Positions 25,128 through 34,115 are shown, numbered from the stretch's first letter. The stretch: 64,000 bases of DNA from Duganella rivi (GCF_009857435.1 NZ_WWCK01000005.1:62001-126000), one strand, 5' to 3'. The notes: generated from the letters alone by a model not told the origin. Made by a program: numbers and translations.

Positions 25128-26618
25128 TTAGCCCAGTCGGACAGGTATGAAGATTTTATCGTCGCCGCGCTGGATCAGCAATGCCACCGACTTGCCGGCC
25201 TTGCCCACCACTTCGCGCACTTGATCAACGCTGTTGACCGGGCGGCCGTTCACGGACAGTAGCACGTCGCCCGGCTGCACCCCGGCACTGGCAGCCGCGC
25301 CGCCGGCATCCTGGATCAGCAAGCCGCTGGCGATGCCCGATTCACGGCGCTCCGATGGATCGAGCTGGCGCAGCGACAGGCCGAGGCGCAGCTTGGCAGT
25401 GGCCTGGTCGGCCGGGCCGTCGTCATCCTGCGCGGCCACCTTGTCCTTGGCGTTGCCCAGGGTGGCGGTCAGCTGCACCGGTTTGCCCTGGCGCCAGACG
25501 TCCAGCGTGACCTTCTCGCCAGGGCTCGACAGTCCAACCATCGACGGCAGATCCGCCGAGCTGATGATCTTCTGACCGTTCATGGCACGGATCACGTCGC
25601 CAGCTTTCAGGCCAGCCTTGTCGGCCGGGCCGCCGCGCTCGACATTCGAAATCAGCGCGCCTTCCGGCGTTGCCAAGTTGAAGGAATCGGCAAAGCCCTG
25701 GTTCACTTCCTGTACCGTCACGCCCAGCTTGCCGTGCACCACCTTGCCGGTAGCGACGATCTGGTTCTTGATCTTGTTAGCCACATCGATCGGGATGGCG
25801 AACGACAAGCCCTGATAGCCGCCGGTCTGGCTATAGATCTGCGAATTGATGCCGACCACCTCGCCGCGCGTGTTGAACAGCGGCCCGCCCGAGTTACCGG
25901 GGTTCACCGCCACGTCGGTCTGGATGAACGGCACGCTGGCGTCGCCGATCGCGCGGCCCTTGGCACTGACCACGCCGGCAGTCACGGTGTTGTCGAGGCC
26001 GTATGGCGAGCCGATCGCCAGCACCCACTCGCCCACTTTCAAATCGTTGGCTTTCGCCAGCGGCACCACCGGCAAATTCTTGGCGTCGATCTTCAGCACG
26101 GCGACGTCGCTTTGCGGATCGGAGCCCAGCACCTTGGCGCGGAATTCGCGGCGGTCGGTCAGCTTGACCACCACCTCGCTGGCGTCGCGCACCACGTGGG
26201 CATTGGTCAGGATGGTGCCGTCGGAACTAATAATGAAGCCGGAGCCGAGGCCATGCGTGGGCTGGGCGCGCTGGCCGCGCTGCGGGCCTTGCTGGAAGCG
26301 GCGGAAGAATTCATAGAAAGGATCGTCGGCAAACGGGTCGTCCCGCCCTTGCGGGCCGTTGTAAGCGGTCTTGGTGCTGCCGGTCACGCTGATGTTGACC
26401 ACAGCCGGGCCATTGTGGGCCACGATCACGCTGAAGTCTGGCAAGGAGATGGATGGTGCCGCCACCGGAGCCGGGGTGGCGGCCGGCGCGACAGCGGCTA
26501 CCGGCACGGTAGCGGCGGCAACCGCAGCATTTTGTTTGACGACGACGGCACCGCCCACGCCGACCACGCCCAGTATGGCGACGGCTGCAGCGGCACGCTT
26601 GAGAGTAGTGTTGGACAT
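25128..26618 (-). CDS. HtrA/DegP-family periplasmic serine protease
   Basis: A 496-aa DegP-type protease/chaperone with an N-terminal signal or anchor (AAAAVAILGVVGVGGAVVV) and an Ala/Pro linker. The catalytic triad is visible in order: His in ILTNAHVV, Asp in SDVAVLKID, Ser in NPGNSGGPLFN. Two PDZ domains follow (ISNVERGGPADKAGLKAGDVI and LIQDAGGAAASAGVQPGDVLLSVNG). The loop before the protease core is rich in Phe, Gln and Arg (DDPFYEFFRRFQQGPQRGQRAQ). GGAG lies upstream of ATG 26618. First gene of an operon with the two-component system. An inverted repeat TTAGG-N10-CCTAA (26675-26694) lies in its leader and may be a regulator site. Confidence 0.93.
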   Translation of the reverse strand: MSNTTLKRAAAAVAILGVVGVGGAVVVKQNAAVAAATVPVAAVAPAATPAPVAAPSISLPDFSVIVAHNGPAVVNISVTGSTKTAYNGPQGRDDPFADDPFYEFFRRFQQGPQRGQRAQPTHGLGSGFIISSDGTILTNAHVVRDASEVVVKLTDRREFRAKVLGSDPQSDVAVLKIDAKNLPVVPLAKANDLKVGEWVLAIGSPYGLDNTVTAGVVSAKGRAIGDASVPFIQTDVAVNPGNSGGPLFNTRGEVVGINSQIYSQTGGYQGLSFAIPIDVANKIKNQIVATGKVVHGKLGVTVQEVNQGFADSFNLATPEGALISNVERGGPADKAGLKAGDVIRAMNGQKIISSADLPSMVGLSSPGEKVTLDVWRQGKPVQLTATLGNAKDKVAAQDDDGPADQATAKLRLGLSLRQLDPSERRESGIASGLLIQDAGGAAASAGVQPGDVLLSVNGRPVNSVDQVREVVGKAGKSVALLIQRGDDKIFIPVRLG

Positions 26619-26713
26619 AACGGTTCTCCTATGACAATGAAGACTTTAGATGTATCCAATATGAGGGTAAAAACTTAGGCCCTACTTAACCTAAACAGCT
26701 GCTTACAACGCAA

Positions 26714-26737
26714 AACTGGCCGGATAACCGGCCAGTT
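26714..26737 (-). terminator. Terminator of hsp20
   Basis: Ten-bp arms AACTGGCCGG and CCGGCCAGTT around ATAA. On the minus strand the stem begins about 24 bases after the hsp20 stop and runs into a short TTTT, fitting a Rho-independent terminator that separates hsp20 from the HtrA operon. Confidence 0.7.
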
Positions 26738-26760
26738 GTAACTACGATATTAAAGCTGGA

Positions 26761-27216
26761 TTAAGCAGCTGCGCGCTGCTCCAGCGCGGTCACGTTTTCG
26801 CCACCGTTGATGACGATTTTACGTGGCTTCAGCGCTTCGGGAATCTCGCGCACCAGTTCGATGGTGAGCATGCCGTTATCAAAGCTGGCGCCGGTCACTT
26901 TGACATGGTTGGCCAGTTGGAAGCGCTGCTCGAAATCGCGTGCGGCGATGCCACGGTGCAGGTAGGTACGCTCGGTGGCGTCTTTCTGCTTGCGGCCCAC
27001 CACGGTCAGCGAGTCACGCTCGAAGGTGATGTCGATTTCTTCGCGGCTGAAGCCGGCCAGTGCCATGACGATGCGGTACTGGTCATCCGAGACCAGCTCG
27101 ATGTTGTATGGGGGATAGCTAGGGGTGTCATTGCGCTGGGCGTCGTTCAGCAGTTGTGCCAGGCGATCGAAGCCGATGGCGGAACGGTACAGTGGGGCGA
27201 GGTCAAAAGTACGCAT
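26761..27216 (-). CDS. Small heat-shock protein Hsp20/IbpA
   Basis: A 151-aa alpha-crystallin-type holdase. The N-terminal arm is MRTFDLAPLYRSAIGFDRL, typical of IbpA-like proteins; the crystallin domain covers ~37-130 (YNIELVSDDQYRIVMALAGFSREEIDITFERDSL in part, HRGIAARDFEQRFQLANHV, FDNGMLTIEL) and the tail carries KPRKIVING, close to the usual I-x-I/V motif. AAGGA precedes ATG 27216; the longer reading frame upstream lies in the untranslated leader. A sigma-32-like promoter is found at 27301-27328, and ATATC/GATAT complementarity in the leader could cover the ribosome binding site at low temperature. Confidence 0.93.
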   Translation of the reverse strand: MRTFDLAPLYRSAIGFDRLAQLLNDAQRNDTPSYPPYNIELVSDDQYRIVMALAGFSREEIDITFERDSLTVVGRKQKDATERTYLHRGIAARDFEQRFQLANHVKVTGASFDNGMLTIELVREIPEALKPRKIVINGGENVTALEQRAAA

Positions 27217-27300
27217 GGTAAATATCCTTTTCAAGTTAAGCGATATGGTGGGGAGGTTTCCCCTCTCGCGGCCCCTACAATCAGGCAACCGCTGATCCCC

Positions 27301-27328
27301 ATATAAGTCGGCCCAAAATGCTTTCAAG
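27301..27328 (-). promoter_or_regulatory. Sigma-32-type heat-shock promoter of hsp20
   Basis: On the minus strand a perfect CTTGAAA (complement of 27322-27328) is followed after 13 bp by ACTTATAT (complement of 27301-27308), a partial fit to the sigma-32 -10. The expected leader is about 80 nt. Within it ATATC (complement of 27242-27246) can pair with GATAT overlapping the AAGGA ribosome binding site, as in a simple RNA thermometer. Confidence 0.5.
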
Positions 27329-27401
27329 AGGTTTTTTAAAAAAATTTTTCGTTTCCTGCGTGCTACACTCTTCCTCTTGTTAACCGTTTTATCAAAAAAT
27401 T

Positions 27402-29276
27402 ATGTCCTTCACCCGCGCCGTACTTGCCGCCGTGCTGGCTACCGCCTTCAGCGCCCAGGCCGCTTCCGACCAGCCTTATCCGGGCACCATCGTCCTGAAA
27501 GTGGATGCATCCAACACCGCCCAGAATATTTTCCGCGTGCGCGAAAGCATCCCGGCCAAGCCGGGCAAACTGACGCTGCTGTATCCGCAATGGATCCCCG
27601 GTAACCACGGCCCGAGCGGCGCGCTCAACCAGTTCGCCGGTTTGAAAGTCAGCGCCAACGGCCAGCCGCTGGAATGGAAGCGCGATCCGGTGAATGTGTA
27701 CGCCTTCAGCTTCACCGTGCCGAAGGGCGCCAGCAGCGTGGACGTGGAGTTCCAGTACCTGTCGCCGGTCGAGCCGAATCAAGGCCGCACCACCATGACC
27801 AACGATATCCTCGGCGTGCAATGGCAATCGGTCACGCTGTACCCGGCCGGCTACAACAGCCGCAAGATCACCGTGCAGCCGAACCTGACCGTGCCGGCCG
27901 GCTGGCAGTTCGGCAGCGCGCTGGAGCAGCAGGAACGCAAAGGTGATGAAGTCGCCTTCAAGCCGCTGGATCTGGAAACCCTGATCGACTCGCCGCTGTT
28001 TGCCGGCCGCTACTTCCGCCAGATCGACCTCGATCCGGGCGCGAAAATCCCGGTGCGCCTGAACGTGGTGGCCGACTCGCCGGAACAGCTGGAAGCAACG
28101 CCTGAACAAATCGCGCCGCACCGCGAGATGGTGCAGCAGGCTTACAAGCTGTTCAACTCGCAGCACTACAAGCACTACGATTTCCTGTTCGCGATCAGCG
28201 ATGAATTCGGCGGCATCGGCCGCGAGCACCACCAGTCGAGCGAGAACGGCGTCAAGCTCGGCTACTTCACCGAGTGGAACAAGTACGAAGCACGCCGCGA
28301 ATTGCTGTCGCACGAATTCACCCACTCGTGGAACGGCAAGTTCCGCCGCCCTGCCGGCCAGAACGTCCCGGACTTCAACACCCCGCTGCAAAACGAACTG
28401 CTGTGGGTGTACGAAGGCCAGACCCAGTACTGGGGCGCGGTGCTGGCCGCGCGCTCGGGCCTGATCAAGGCCGAACACACGCGCGACCTGATCGCCGCCA
28501 CCGCCGCCCGCTACGACAACGTCAAGGGCCGCGAATGGCGCGCCGTGCAAGACACCGTCAACGATCCTATCGTCAACGCGCGCCGTCCACAGGGCTGGAA
28601 CAACTGGCAGCGTGCCGAGGATTACTACTCGGAAGGCGAACTGATCTGGCTGGATGCCGACACCAAGATCCGCGAACTGTCGGGCGAGAAAAAATCGCTC
28701 AACGATTTCGCGCGCAGCTTCTTCGGTGTCGATGACGGCGTCAATGTCGCCAAGCACTACACCTTTGAAGACGTGGTGAAAGCCCTCAATGCGGTGCAGC
28801 CTTACGACTGGGCACAATTCCTGCGCAGCCGCCTCGACGGCCACGGCCCGGGCGCACCGCTGGACGGCCTGGCGCGCGCCGGCTGGAAGCTGGTCTACAC
28901 CGAAAAACCAACCGACTTCCTCAAGGCGCAGGAAGACCTGAGCAAGTCGGCCAACTTCCAATACTCGCTGGGCTTCTCGGTGGCAGCCGATGGCAAGCTG
29001 GAAGCCTTCCAGTGGGAGGGCGTGGGCTTCAAGGCCGGCCTGGCCGGCGGCAACGTGGTGGTGGCGGTGAACGGCCGCGCCTACAAGCCGGAACTGCTGC
29101 GCGCAGCGGTAACGGCGGCCAAGGGTTCGAAAGAACCCATCAACCTGCTGATCAAAAAAGGCGCGCTGTATCAAACCGTGGCGCTGGACTACCACGATGG
29201 CCTGAAGTATCCGCGCCTTGAGCGCATCGACGGTACGACCGACCGTCTTGAAGCGATTCTGCAACCGTTGCAGTAA
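27402..29276 (+). CDS. M61-family metallopeptidase, exported
   Basis: A 624-aa peptidase with signal peptide (TRAVLAAVLATAFSAQA). The gluzincin motif HEFTH is near residues 304-308 and the third zinc ligand lies in VYEGQTQYWG near 338, the arrangement of M61 glycyl aminopeptidases. The N-terminal domain (YPQWIPGNHGPSGALNQFAGL) also fits the family. The C-terminal ~110 residues resemble the degenerate PDZ domain of M61 enzymes. It should trim peptides, often those with N-terminal Gly or Ala, in the periplasm. Divergent from hsp20 and apparently monocistronic. Confidence 0.9.
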   Translation: MSFTRAVLAAVLATAFSAQAASDQPYPGTIVLKVDASNTAQNIFRVRESIPAKPGKLTLLYPQWIPGNHGPSGALNQFAGLKVSANGQPLEWKRDPVNVYAFSFTVPKGASSVDVEFQYLSPVEPNQGRTTMTNDILGVQWQSVTLYPAGYNSRKITVQPNLTVPAGWQFGSALEQQERKGDEVAFKPLDLETLIDSPLFAGRYFRQIDLDPGAKIPVRLNVVADSPEQLEATPEQIAPHREMVQQAYKLFNSQHYKHYDFLFAISDEFGGIGREHHQSSENGVKLGYFTEWNKYEARRELLSHEFTHSWNGKFRRPAGQNVPDFNTPLQNELLWVYEGQTQYWGAVLAARSGLIKAEHTRDLIAATAARYDNVKGREWRAVQDTVNDPIVNARRPQGWNNWQRAEDYYSEGELIWLDADTKIRELSGEKKSLNDFARSFFGVDDGVNVAKHYTFEDVVKALNAVQPYDWAQFLRSRLDGHGPGAPLDGLARAGWKLVYTEKPTDFLKAQEDLSKSANFQYSLGFSVAADGKLEAFQWEGVGFKAGLAGGNVVVAVNGRAYKPELLRAAVTAAKGSKEPINLLIKKGALYQTVALDYHDGLKYPRLERIDGTTDRLEAILQPLQ

Positions 29277-29332
29277 CTTTCGGCAACACCAGGGGGCCTT
29301 GCTGATCGTGGCGTTTGGTGTATGCTGCGTCC

Positions 29333-29671
29333 ATGAACAATGACACCGACATCCAACTAAGCGGCCCCTTCAAGGCCACCGACGGCTCCGGCCGTGCCCA
29401 CGACGCCAAGGCGATCCGCATCTTCGACGAAGGTTACGGCGCCATCGACGTCTACGTCGACTTCAAGGCGCCGATTAGCGGCTTGCACAAAGACAAGGCG
29501 CTGATCAGCGCGGTGGTGGCACAGCTGCGCACCGTCGGCTACAAGGGCCCGGAGCTGACCGCCGGCGATCCGGTGCTGCAGGAAGGCCGTTTGCTGGTGC
29601 TGGAAGCGCCGGACGAGTTCACCGCTTTTGCTGTCAGCAAGGGCTGGAAAGACTTGTCGGAAGACTTCTAA
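29333..29671 (+). CDS. Hypothetical protein, 112 aa
   Basis: Unrecognised. A soluble acidic protein ([55 protein letters not shown]) with no signal peptide or membrane segment. ATG 29333 is preceded only by a weak site. Codon use resembles the neighbours and the alternation of predicted strands and helices suggests a folded domain. Its 3' end overlaps the convergent hydrolase by 4 bp. Confidence 0.65.
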   Translation: MNNDTDIQLSGPFKATDGSGRAHDAKAIRIFDEGYGAIDVYVDFKAPISGLHKDKALISAVVAQLRTVGYKGPELTAGDPVLQEGRLLVLEAPDEFTAFAVSKGWKDLSEDF

Positions 29672-30426
29672 AACAGGTAGCGGTCGGCCCAGGCCGCAAT
29701 CAGGTTGGCGACATAGGCAGCATCTTCACGCTGCGTCAGCAAATGGTCGGCGCTGTCGAGCGAAATAAAACTTTTCGGATGCTTGGCCGCCGTGAAAATT
29801 TCCATGGCGTTGGCCAGGCCGACCGTGTCGTCGCCCGGCGCGTGCATCACCAGCAGCGCGCGCCGCAGACCGGCGATCATCCCCTTCAAATTGTGCTCGC
29901 CCGCATCTTCCACGAACTGCTGCTTGATGCGGAACGGCCGTCCCGCCAGTTGCACTTCCGCTTCGCCTTCTCGCGCGATTTCATCCAGGTGCTGGCTGAA
30001 CATGCCGGTGATGGAGATGGTGGTGCTGGGCGCGGCAATGGTGACCACGGCCTTCACTTCCGGCATCTGCGCGGCCGACGCCAGCGCGGCGGCACCGCCG
30101 AGGCTGTGGCCGATGAGCAGGCGCGGCGCCTGGTAGTTGGCGCGTAGAAAATCGGCGGCGGCGACCAAGTCGGCCACGTTGGAGGAAAAGTTAGTGTTGG
30201 CAAACTCCCCCTCACTATCGCCGAGGCCGGTAAAATCGAAGCGCAGCACGGCGATGCCGTGTTCGGTGAGCGCCTGCGCCACGCGGCGCGCGGCAAACAC
30301 GTCCTTGCCGCAAGTGAAGCAGTGGGCGAACAGCGCGTAGGCCTTGACCTCGCCGTCCGGCGCGTCGAGGCGCGCTGCCAGCTTGTGGCCGTGCGCGCCA
30401 ATAAATTCTTGTCGTTGTGATTTCAT
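29668..30426 (-). CDS. Alpha/beta hydrolase
   Basis: A 252-aa cytoplasmic hydrolase. The nucleophile elbow is GHSLGG near residue 105, oxyanion-type residues sit around [10 protein letters not shown], the acid is likely in HAPGDDTV and the His in DSADHLLT. It resembles the hydrolase half of hydrolase-OsmC fusion proteins, but here no OsmC domain follows. Substrate unknown. The start is 13 bp from the divergent DUF1653 gene. It is convergent with the 112-aa hypothetical gene. Confidence 0.88.
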   Translation of the reverse strand: MKSQRQEFIGAHGHKLAARLDAPDGEVKAYALFAHCFTCGKDVFAARRVAQALTEHGIAVLRFDFTGLGDSEGEFANTNFSSNVADLVAAADFLRANYQAPRLLIGHSLGGAAALASAAQMPEVKAVVTIAAPSTTISITGMFSQHLDEIAREGEAEVQLAGRPFRIKQQFVEDAGEHNLKGMIAGLRRALLVMHAPGDDTVGLANAMEIFTAAKHPKSFISLDSADHLLTQREDAAYVANLIAAWADRYLF

Positions 30427-30439
30427 AGAGGAATAGTCA

Positions 30440-30628
30440 ATGCGTTACCAACACTACAAAGGCGGAATCTACGAGCTGGTGTGCGAAGCCACGCTCGAAT
30501 CCGACCTCTCGACCATGATTGTATATCGCGCCGCCAACGGCAGCATCTGGTGCCGCCCGCGCGAGGTGTTCTTCGAGATGATCGAGGTTGATGGCAAGCA
30601 GGTGCAGCGCTTCAAGCCGATCGATTAA
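30440..30628 (+). CDS. DUF1653 protein
   Basis: A 62-aa protein, complete DUF1653 domain: [29 protein letters not shown], then [25 protein letters not shown]. The family is small, beta-rich and of unknown function. GAGGAATAG lies upstream of ATG 30440. It is divergent from the alpha/beta hydrolase and ends 8 bp before the convergent imuB. Confidence 0.88.
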   Translation: MRYQHYKGGIYELVCEATLESDLSTMIVYRAANGSIWCRPREVFFEMIEVDGKQVQRFKPID

Positions 30629-30636
30629 GCGTTAAA

Positions 30637-32115
30637 TTATCCGAAGAATCCTTGCAGATACCAGCGCGGCTCGGGTTCCTTGGCGCTGGTGTCGCGTTCC
30701 TTGAATAGCCAGTAGTGGGCGTGGTCTTCGCCTTGGGCCATGAAGTAGTCGCGGGTTTGCATATCGCTCCACCAGCCCGCTTCGATGCGCTCGCCGGTGG
30801 AGCGGATGCGTAGCGGCGAGCCGTAGTAGGGTCGGTGGTCGCGCATCAGCAGCGGGATGGGTTTCGCCAGTAGCCATGTTGGGCGCGGCAGACTGCTCAT
30901 GTCCGGCGGCAGTTGCGCGCGCGCTTCGGCAGGACGCACTTTTTGCTGGATGCTGAGCCATGTGTTGGCTTGCTCGGGGCGGTAGTCGGCGCTGGGCACG
31001 GCTTGCAGTACGTTCTCCGGGCCTAGCCGCGCGGCCAGTAATTCCAGTAATCGCTGCCAGTCTTCCTTGCTGCCGCCCGGCTCGGGGAACAGTGAATCGC
31101 TGAGCGGCGCCATCGGCTGCACTTGCGGCGCTTCTAGCTGCAGGCCGATAACCGGCGCATCCAGTTCTTGCTTGGCAAGGCGTTCTTTCAGCAGGCGCAC
31201 GAGGTGCGTGTCTTTCCACGTGGGCTCGGCCAATACGATATCGATGGCGGTGGGCGGGCCGGCAGTGCGGCCGCGCTCGTGGTCGAGCAGCAGGCGGATG
31301 CGTTCGACGGCCAACTGGTGCACGCTCAGCCATCCGGTCAGTTGCAGTAGCAGGCGATGCGCGCCGAACAGCAGGGCTTCGGCGTTTTCAACGCGATCGA
31401 ATAATTCCAGCCTGGCGTGGAAGCTGGCTGGGGCCGCCATCCATTCGTGCAACTCGGGACGCGCGCCGTGGGCGTCGTCCAGCATGTCCAGCAAGGCACG
31501 GCCGCAGCGGCGCTGCAAGCCGGGACGCGGCAAGCGGGATAGCTCGCCTAGCGTCATGCAGCCTATGCCCTCCAGCCAGCTTAGGTAGGGGCGTGCCGGT
31601 GGCAGCAAGTCGACCGGCAGTGCATCAAGGCGGCGCTCCAGCGAGGCCATCTTCAAAGTGCGACCGCCATTGCTGCGCGCCAGCAACCATGCGCCGCGCG
31701 CAGTGGGAGCGCAACTGAGCGAGCCGGTAAAGCCCAGCGCGCGCACGCTGTGCGCCACCTTGCGGCACAAGGCGCCGATGCCGCCAAACAGGCGCAGGCT
31801 GGCGCCGACATCAAGCAGCAGCGTGGCCTCTTCCGCCTCTGCCAGTTGCGGCGTGAATTGCAGCAGCGCCAGCGCAACCGCTTGCAGTGCCTCCCTCTCC
31901 TTCTCCGGCGCGCGCTGCTGGAACTGCGCTTGCGGCGCCAGCATGATGGCGCCGCCGCGCCGCAAGCCCGGCCGCACGCCCGCTGCATACGCGGCATCGG
32001 ACAGCGCCATCACCCGCTCCTGCTCCAGCACGACGGTGCAGTTATCCGCCGACCAGCGCGGGCAAAATACCTCGAGCGGGAGCCGGGGCAGGTGTAGAGC
32101 GATCCAGAGGCGCAT
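30637..32115 (-). CDS. imuB: ImuB, Y-family polymerase-like mutasome subunit
   Basis: A 492-aa Y-family-like protein that is thought to be catalytically inactive and to bridge ImuA, DnaE2 and the beta clamp. The N-terminus MRLWIALHLPRLPLEVFCP is typical of ImuB; a palm-like region (LLLDVGASLRLFGG), a helix-hairpin-helix region (MTLGELSRLPRPGLQRRCG) and a C-terminal SWWSDMQTRDYFMAQGEDHAHYWLFKERD segment follow. The start overlaps imuA by 74 bp, an unusually long overlap, but the conserved N-terminus requires it. Expressed from the imuA LexA-controlled promoter. Confidence 0.93.
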   Translation of the reverse strand: MRLWIALHLPRLPLEVFCPRWSADNCTVVLEQERVMALSDAAYAAGVRPGLRRGGAIMLAPQAQFQQRAPEKEREALQAVALALLQFTPQLAEAEEATLLLDVGASLRLFGGIGALCRKVAHSVRALGFTGSLSCAPTARGAWLLARSNGGRTLKMASLERRLDALPVDLLPPARPYLSWLEGIGCMTLGELSRLPRPGLQRRCGRALLDMLDDAHGARPELHEWMAAPASFHARLELFDRVENAEALLFGAHRLLLQLTGWLSVHQLAVERIRLLLDHERGRTAGPPTAIDIVLAEPTWKDTHLVRLLKERLAKQELDAPVIGLQLEAPQVQPMAPLSDSLFPEPGGSKEDWQRLLELLAARLGPENVLQAVPSADYRPEQANTWLSIQQKVRPAEARAQLPPDMSSLPRPTWLLAKPIPLLMRDHRPYYGSPLRIRSTGERIEAGWWSDMQTRDYFMAQGEDHAHYWLFKERDTSAKEPEPRWYLQGFFG

Positions 32116-32737
32116 GGCGTTGAAGCAAAGAAGGCGTTAAGGGTAAGAACAAGGGCGTGTCGCGCTGCGGCCCTCGTCGCTTCACAAAGCCGATGTCGAG
32201 GCCGCCCGCCGCCGGTTTCAGTGACAGCCGCAGCGGCGCGGGTGAAGCTTCCTGCGCCGCCGCCAACGGCCGCAGCATGTAGAACAAGGTCTCGCCGCTT
32301 TGCGCCGCCAGGTGCAGGCGGCGCAGCGTTTCACCGCGCGCATGCTGCTGCCACAGCAGCAGCGCACCACAACAGCCGCTGCGCAGGATTTGCTCGGCGG
32401 CCCACAGCGCATCGCTGGCCTTGGCGCCGCTGCGCACCCACAGCAGTTGCGACGGCTCGATGCCCAAGGCCGCCAGCGCCAGCGCTTGCGGTGCGTGCGG
32501 CGGTTGCAGCAGCACGATGGGCCGTTTTTCCAGCGCGGCCAAGGCCGGCTGCAACAGGCGCAACTCGCCGATGCCGTGCTGCTGCACCAGCAGGTCGATC
32601 AAGGTGCCCACCGGCCAGCCGCCACCGGGCAGCTGCGCGGACAAGGCGGCAAAGCCAGTGTCCATGCAACGCGTGGTGCTACGGGCGAGTTGATCTGCCC
32701 GCCACAGGGACGGGTGCACGGCTTCCGGGAGTGTCAT
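32042..32737 (-). CDS. imuA: ImuA, SOS mutagenesis accessory protein
   Basis: A 231-aa RecA/SulA-like protein. HPSLWRADQLARS near the N-terminus, GGGWPVGTLIDLLVQQHGIGELRLLQPALA (a RecA-fold core lacking a clean Walker A) and LLWVRSGAKASDALWAAEQILRSG mark ImuA. ATG 32737 is preferred; the TTG at 32752 lies only 3 bp from the LexA box. ImuA helps recruit DnaE2 with ImuB to lesions. The C-terminus (PAPAPARGILPALVGG) is encoded within the start of imuB. Confidence 0.92.
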   Translation of the reverse strand: MTLPEAVHPSLWRADQLARSTTRCMDTGFAALSAQLPGGGWPVGTLIDLLVQQHGIGELRLLQPALAALEKRPIVLLQPPHAPQALALAALGIEPSQLLWVRSGAKASDALWAAEQILRSGCCGALLLWQQHARGETLRRLHLAAQSGETLFYMLRPLAAAQEASPAPLRLSLKPAAGGLDIGFVKRRGPQRDTPLFLPLTPSLLQRHAPLDRSTPAPAPARGILPALVGG

Positions 32738-32755
32738 GGCATTGTATCGCAAATA

Positions 32756-32771
32756 CTGTATAAATACACAG
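32756..32771. promoter_or_regulatory. LexA box (imuA-imuB)
   Basis: CTGTATAAATACACAG fits CTGT-N8-ACAG. It lies 18 bp before the imuA ATG, flanked by the same CAAATACTGT as the dnaE2 box, so both loci should respond together to DNA damage. The divergent antiporter-like gene starts 80 bp away. Confidence 0.87.
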
Positions 32772-32851
32772 TACTCTTTGAACTCTGATTTGGCAAGGTT
32801 TATTCACGTTTGCTGTACCATGCGGTCAAGCTCATTATCAAAGGAAGCACT

Positions 32852-34114
32852 TTGCAAACCATACAATTGGTCGGCGCCGTCCTGTTCGGCTTGGCGCTGC
32901 TGCACACTTTTGCCGCCAAATCGTTCGAGATGCTGTCGCATCGCTATCCGCGCCATGCCGGGCTGTTCCACTTGCTGGGCGAGGTGGAGGTGGTGTTCGG
33001 CTTCTGGGCCTTCATGCTGATGCTGGCCATGGCCTTGCTCAACGGCGGCCAGACCGCGATTGCTTACGCAGAATCGCGCCACTACACCGAGCCGCTATTC
33101 GTGTTCGTGGTGATGGTGGTGGCGGCCTCGCGGCCGGTGCTGGAGATTGTGCAGCGGGTGTTGCTGGGGATTGCCAAGCAGATGCCAGTGGCGACGGAAC
33201 TGGCGCTGGTGTGGCTGGGTCTGGCGCTGGTGCCGCTGACCGGATCGCTGATCACCGAGCCAGCCGCGATGACCTTGGCCGCGCTGATGCTGGCGCCGCT
33301 GATCTTCCGCGACGGCATGCCGGAGTGGTTGAAGTACGCGGCGCTGGGCGTGCTGTTCGTGAACATCTCGATCGGCGGCTTGCTCACGGCGTATGCCGCG
33401 CCGCCGGTGCTGATGGTGGCCGGCACGTGGAATTGGGATAGCGCCTACATGGCGGCGCACTTCGGCTGGAAGGCGGCGGTGGCGGTCATCATCAACGCCA
33501 CGGCGATGAGCTTTTTACTGCGCAAGCATTTGCACGGAGCAGCCGGCACCGGCGTTGGCGAGGCGGGAGATGCTAAGCTACCAGTGCCGCTGGCCGTGGC
33601 ACTCATTCACCTCGGATTCTTGGCGGCGCTGGTGGTGCTGGGCCATCACCCAGTGCTATTCCTCGGCATCTTCATGCTATTCCTCGGCTTCACCAGCGCT
33701 TACCAGCGCTATCAAAATCCATTGATTATCAAAGAAGGGCTGCTGGTCGGCTTCTTCCTCGCCGGGCTGGTGGTGCTGGGCGGGATGCAGCAATGGTGGC
33801 TGCAACCGATCGTCGAAAGCCTGTCGCCGCTGGCCCTGTTCTTCGGCGCGATGAGCCTGACTGCGATTACCGACAACGCCGCCCTCACCTACCTCGGCTC
33901 GCTGATCAACGGCATTTCGGCGGACGCGCAATACATGCTGGTGGCCGGCGCAGTCACGGGCGGCGGCCTGACCGTCATCGCCAACGCCCCCAATCCAGCC
34001 GGCGCCTCGCTGCTACGCCGCGGTTTCCGCGACGAATCGATCGGCACCTTGGGCCTCCTGGCCGGTGCCCTCCTGCCAACCGCCGTCGCCGCGCTGGCTT
34101 TCCTGCTGCTTTAA
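32852..34114 (+). CDS. Putative Na+/H+ antiporter-like membrane protein
   Basis: A 420-aa polytopic membrane protein with about 11-12 hydrophobic helices (LVGAVLFGLALLHTFAA, VVFGFWAFMLMLAMALL, LPVPLAVALIHLGFLAALVVLG, TLGLLAGALLPTAVAALAFLLL). Conserved polar motifs in the second half, AMSLTAITDNAALTYLGSLING and ANAPNPAGASLLRRGF, resemble the putative Na+/H+ antiporter family PF07399. The start is taken as TTG 32852 because AAAGGAAG lies 6-8 bases upstream; an upstream TTG at 32810 lacks such a site. Ion specificity is inferred. It reads away from the imuAB LexA box. Confidence 0.78.
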   Translation: MQTIQLVGAVLFGLALLHTFAAKSFEMLSHRYPRHAGLFHLLGEVEVVFGFWAFMLMLAMALLNGGQTAIAYAESRHYTEPLFVFVVMVVAASRPVLEIVQRVLLGIAKQMPVATELALVWLGLALVPLTGSLITEPAAMTLAALMLAPLIFRDGMPEWLKYAALGVLFVNISIGGLLTAYAAPPVLMVAGTWNWDSAYMAAHFGWKAAVAVIINATAMSFLLRKHLHGAAGTGVGEAGDAKLPVPLAVALIHLGFLAALVVLGHHPVLFLGIFMLFLGFTSAYQRYQNPLIIKEGLLVGFFLAGLVVLGGMQQWWLQPIVESLSPLALFFGAMSLTAITDNAALTYLGSLINGISADAQYMLVAGAVTGGGLTVIANAPNPAGASLLRRGFRDESIGTLGLLAGALLPTAVAALAFLLL

Positions 34115-34115
34115 G

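Noticed and set aside
27363..29264. Minus-strand open frame of 633 codons opposite the M61 peptidase
   Set aside because: The plus strand encodes the zinc motif HEFTH and a signal peptide; the minus product has no recognisable feature.
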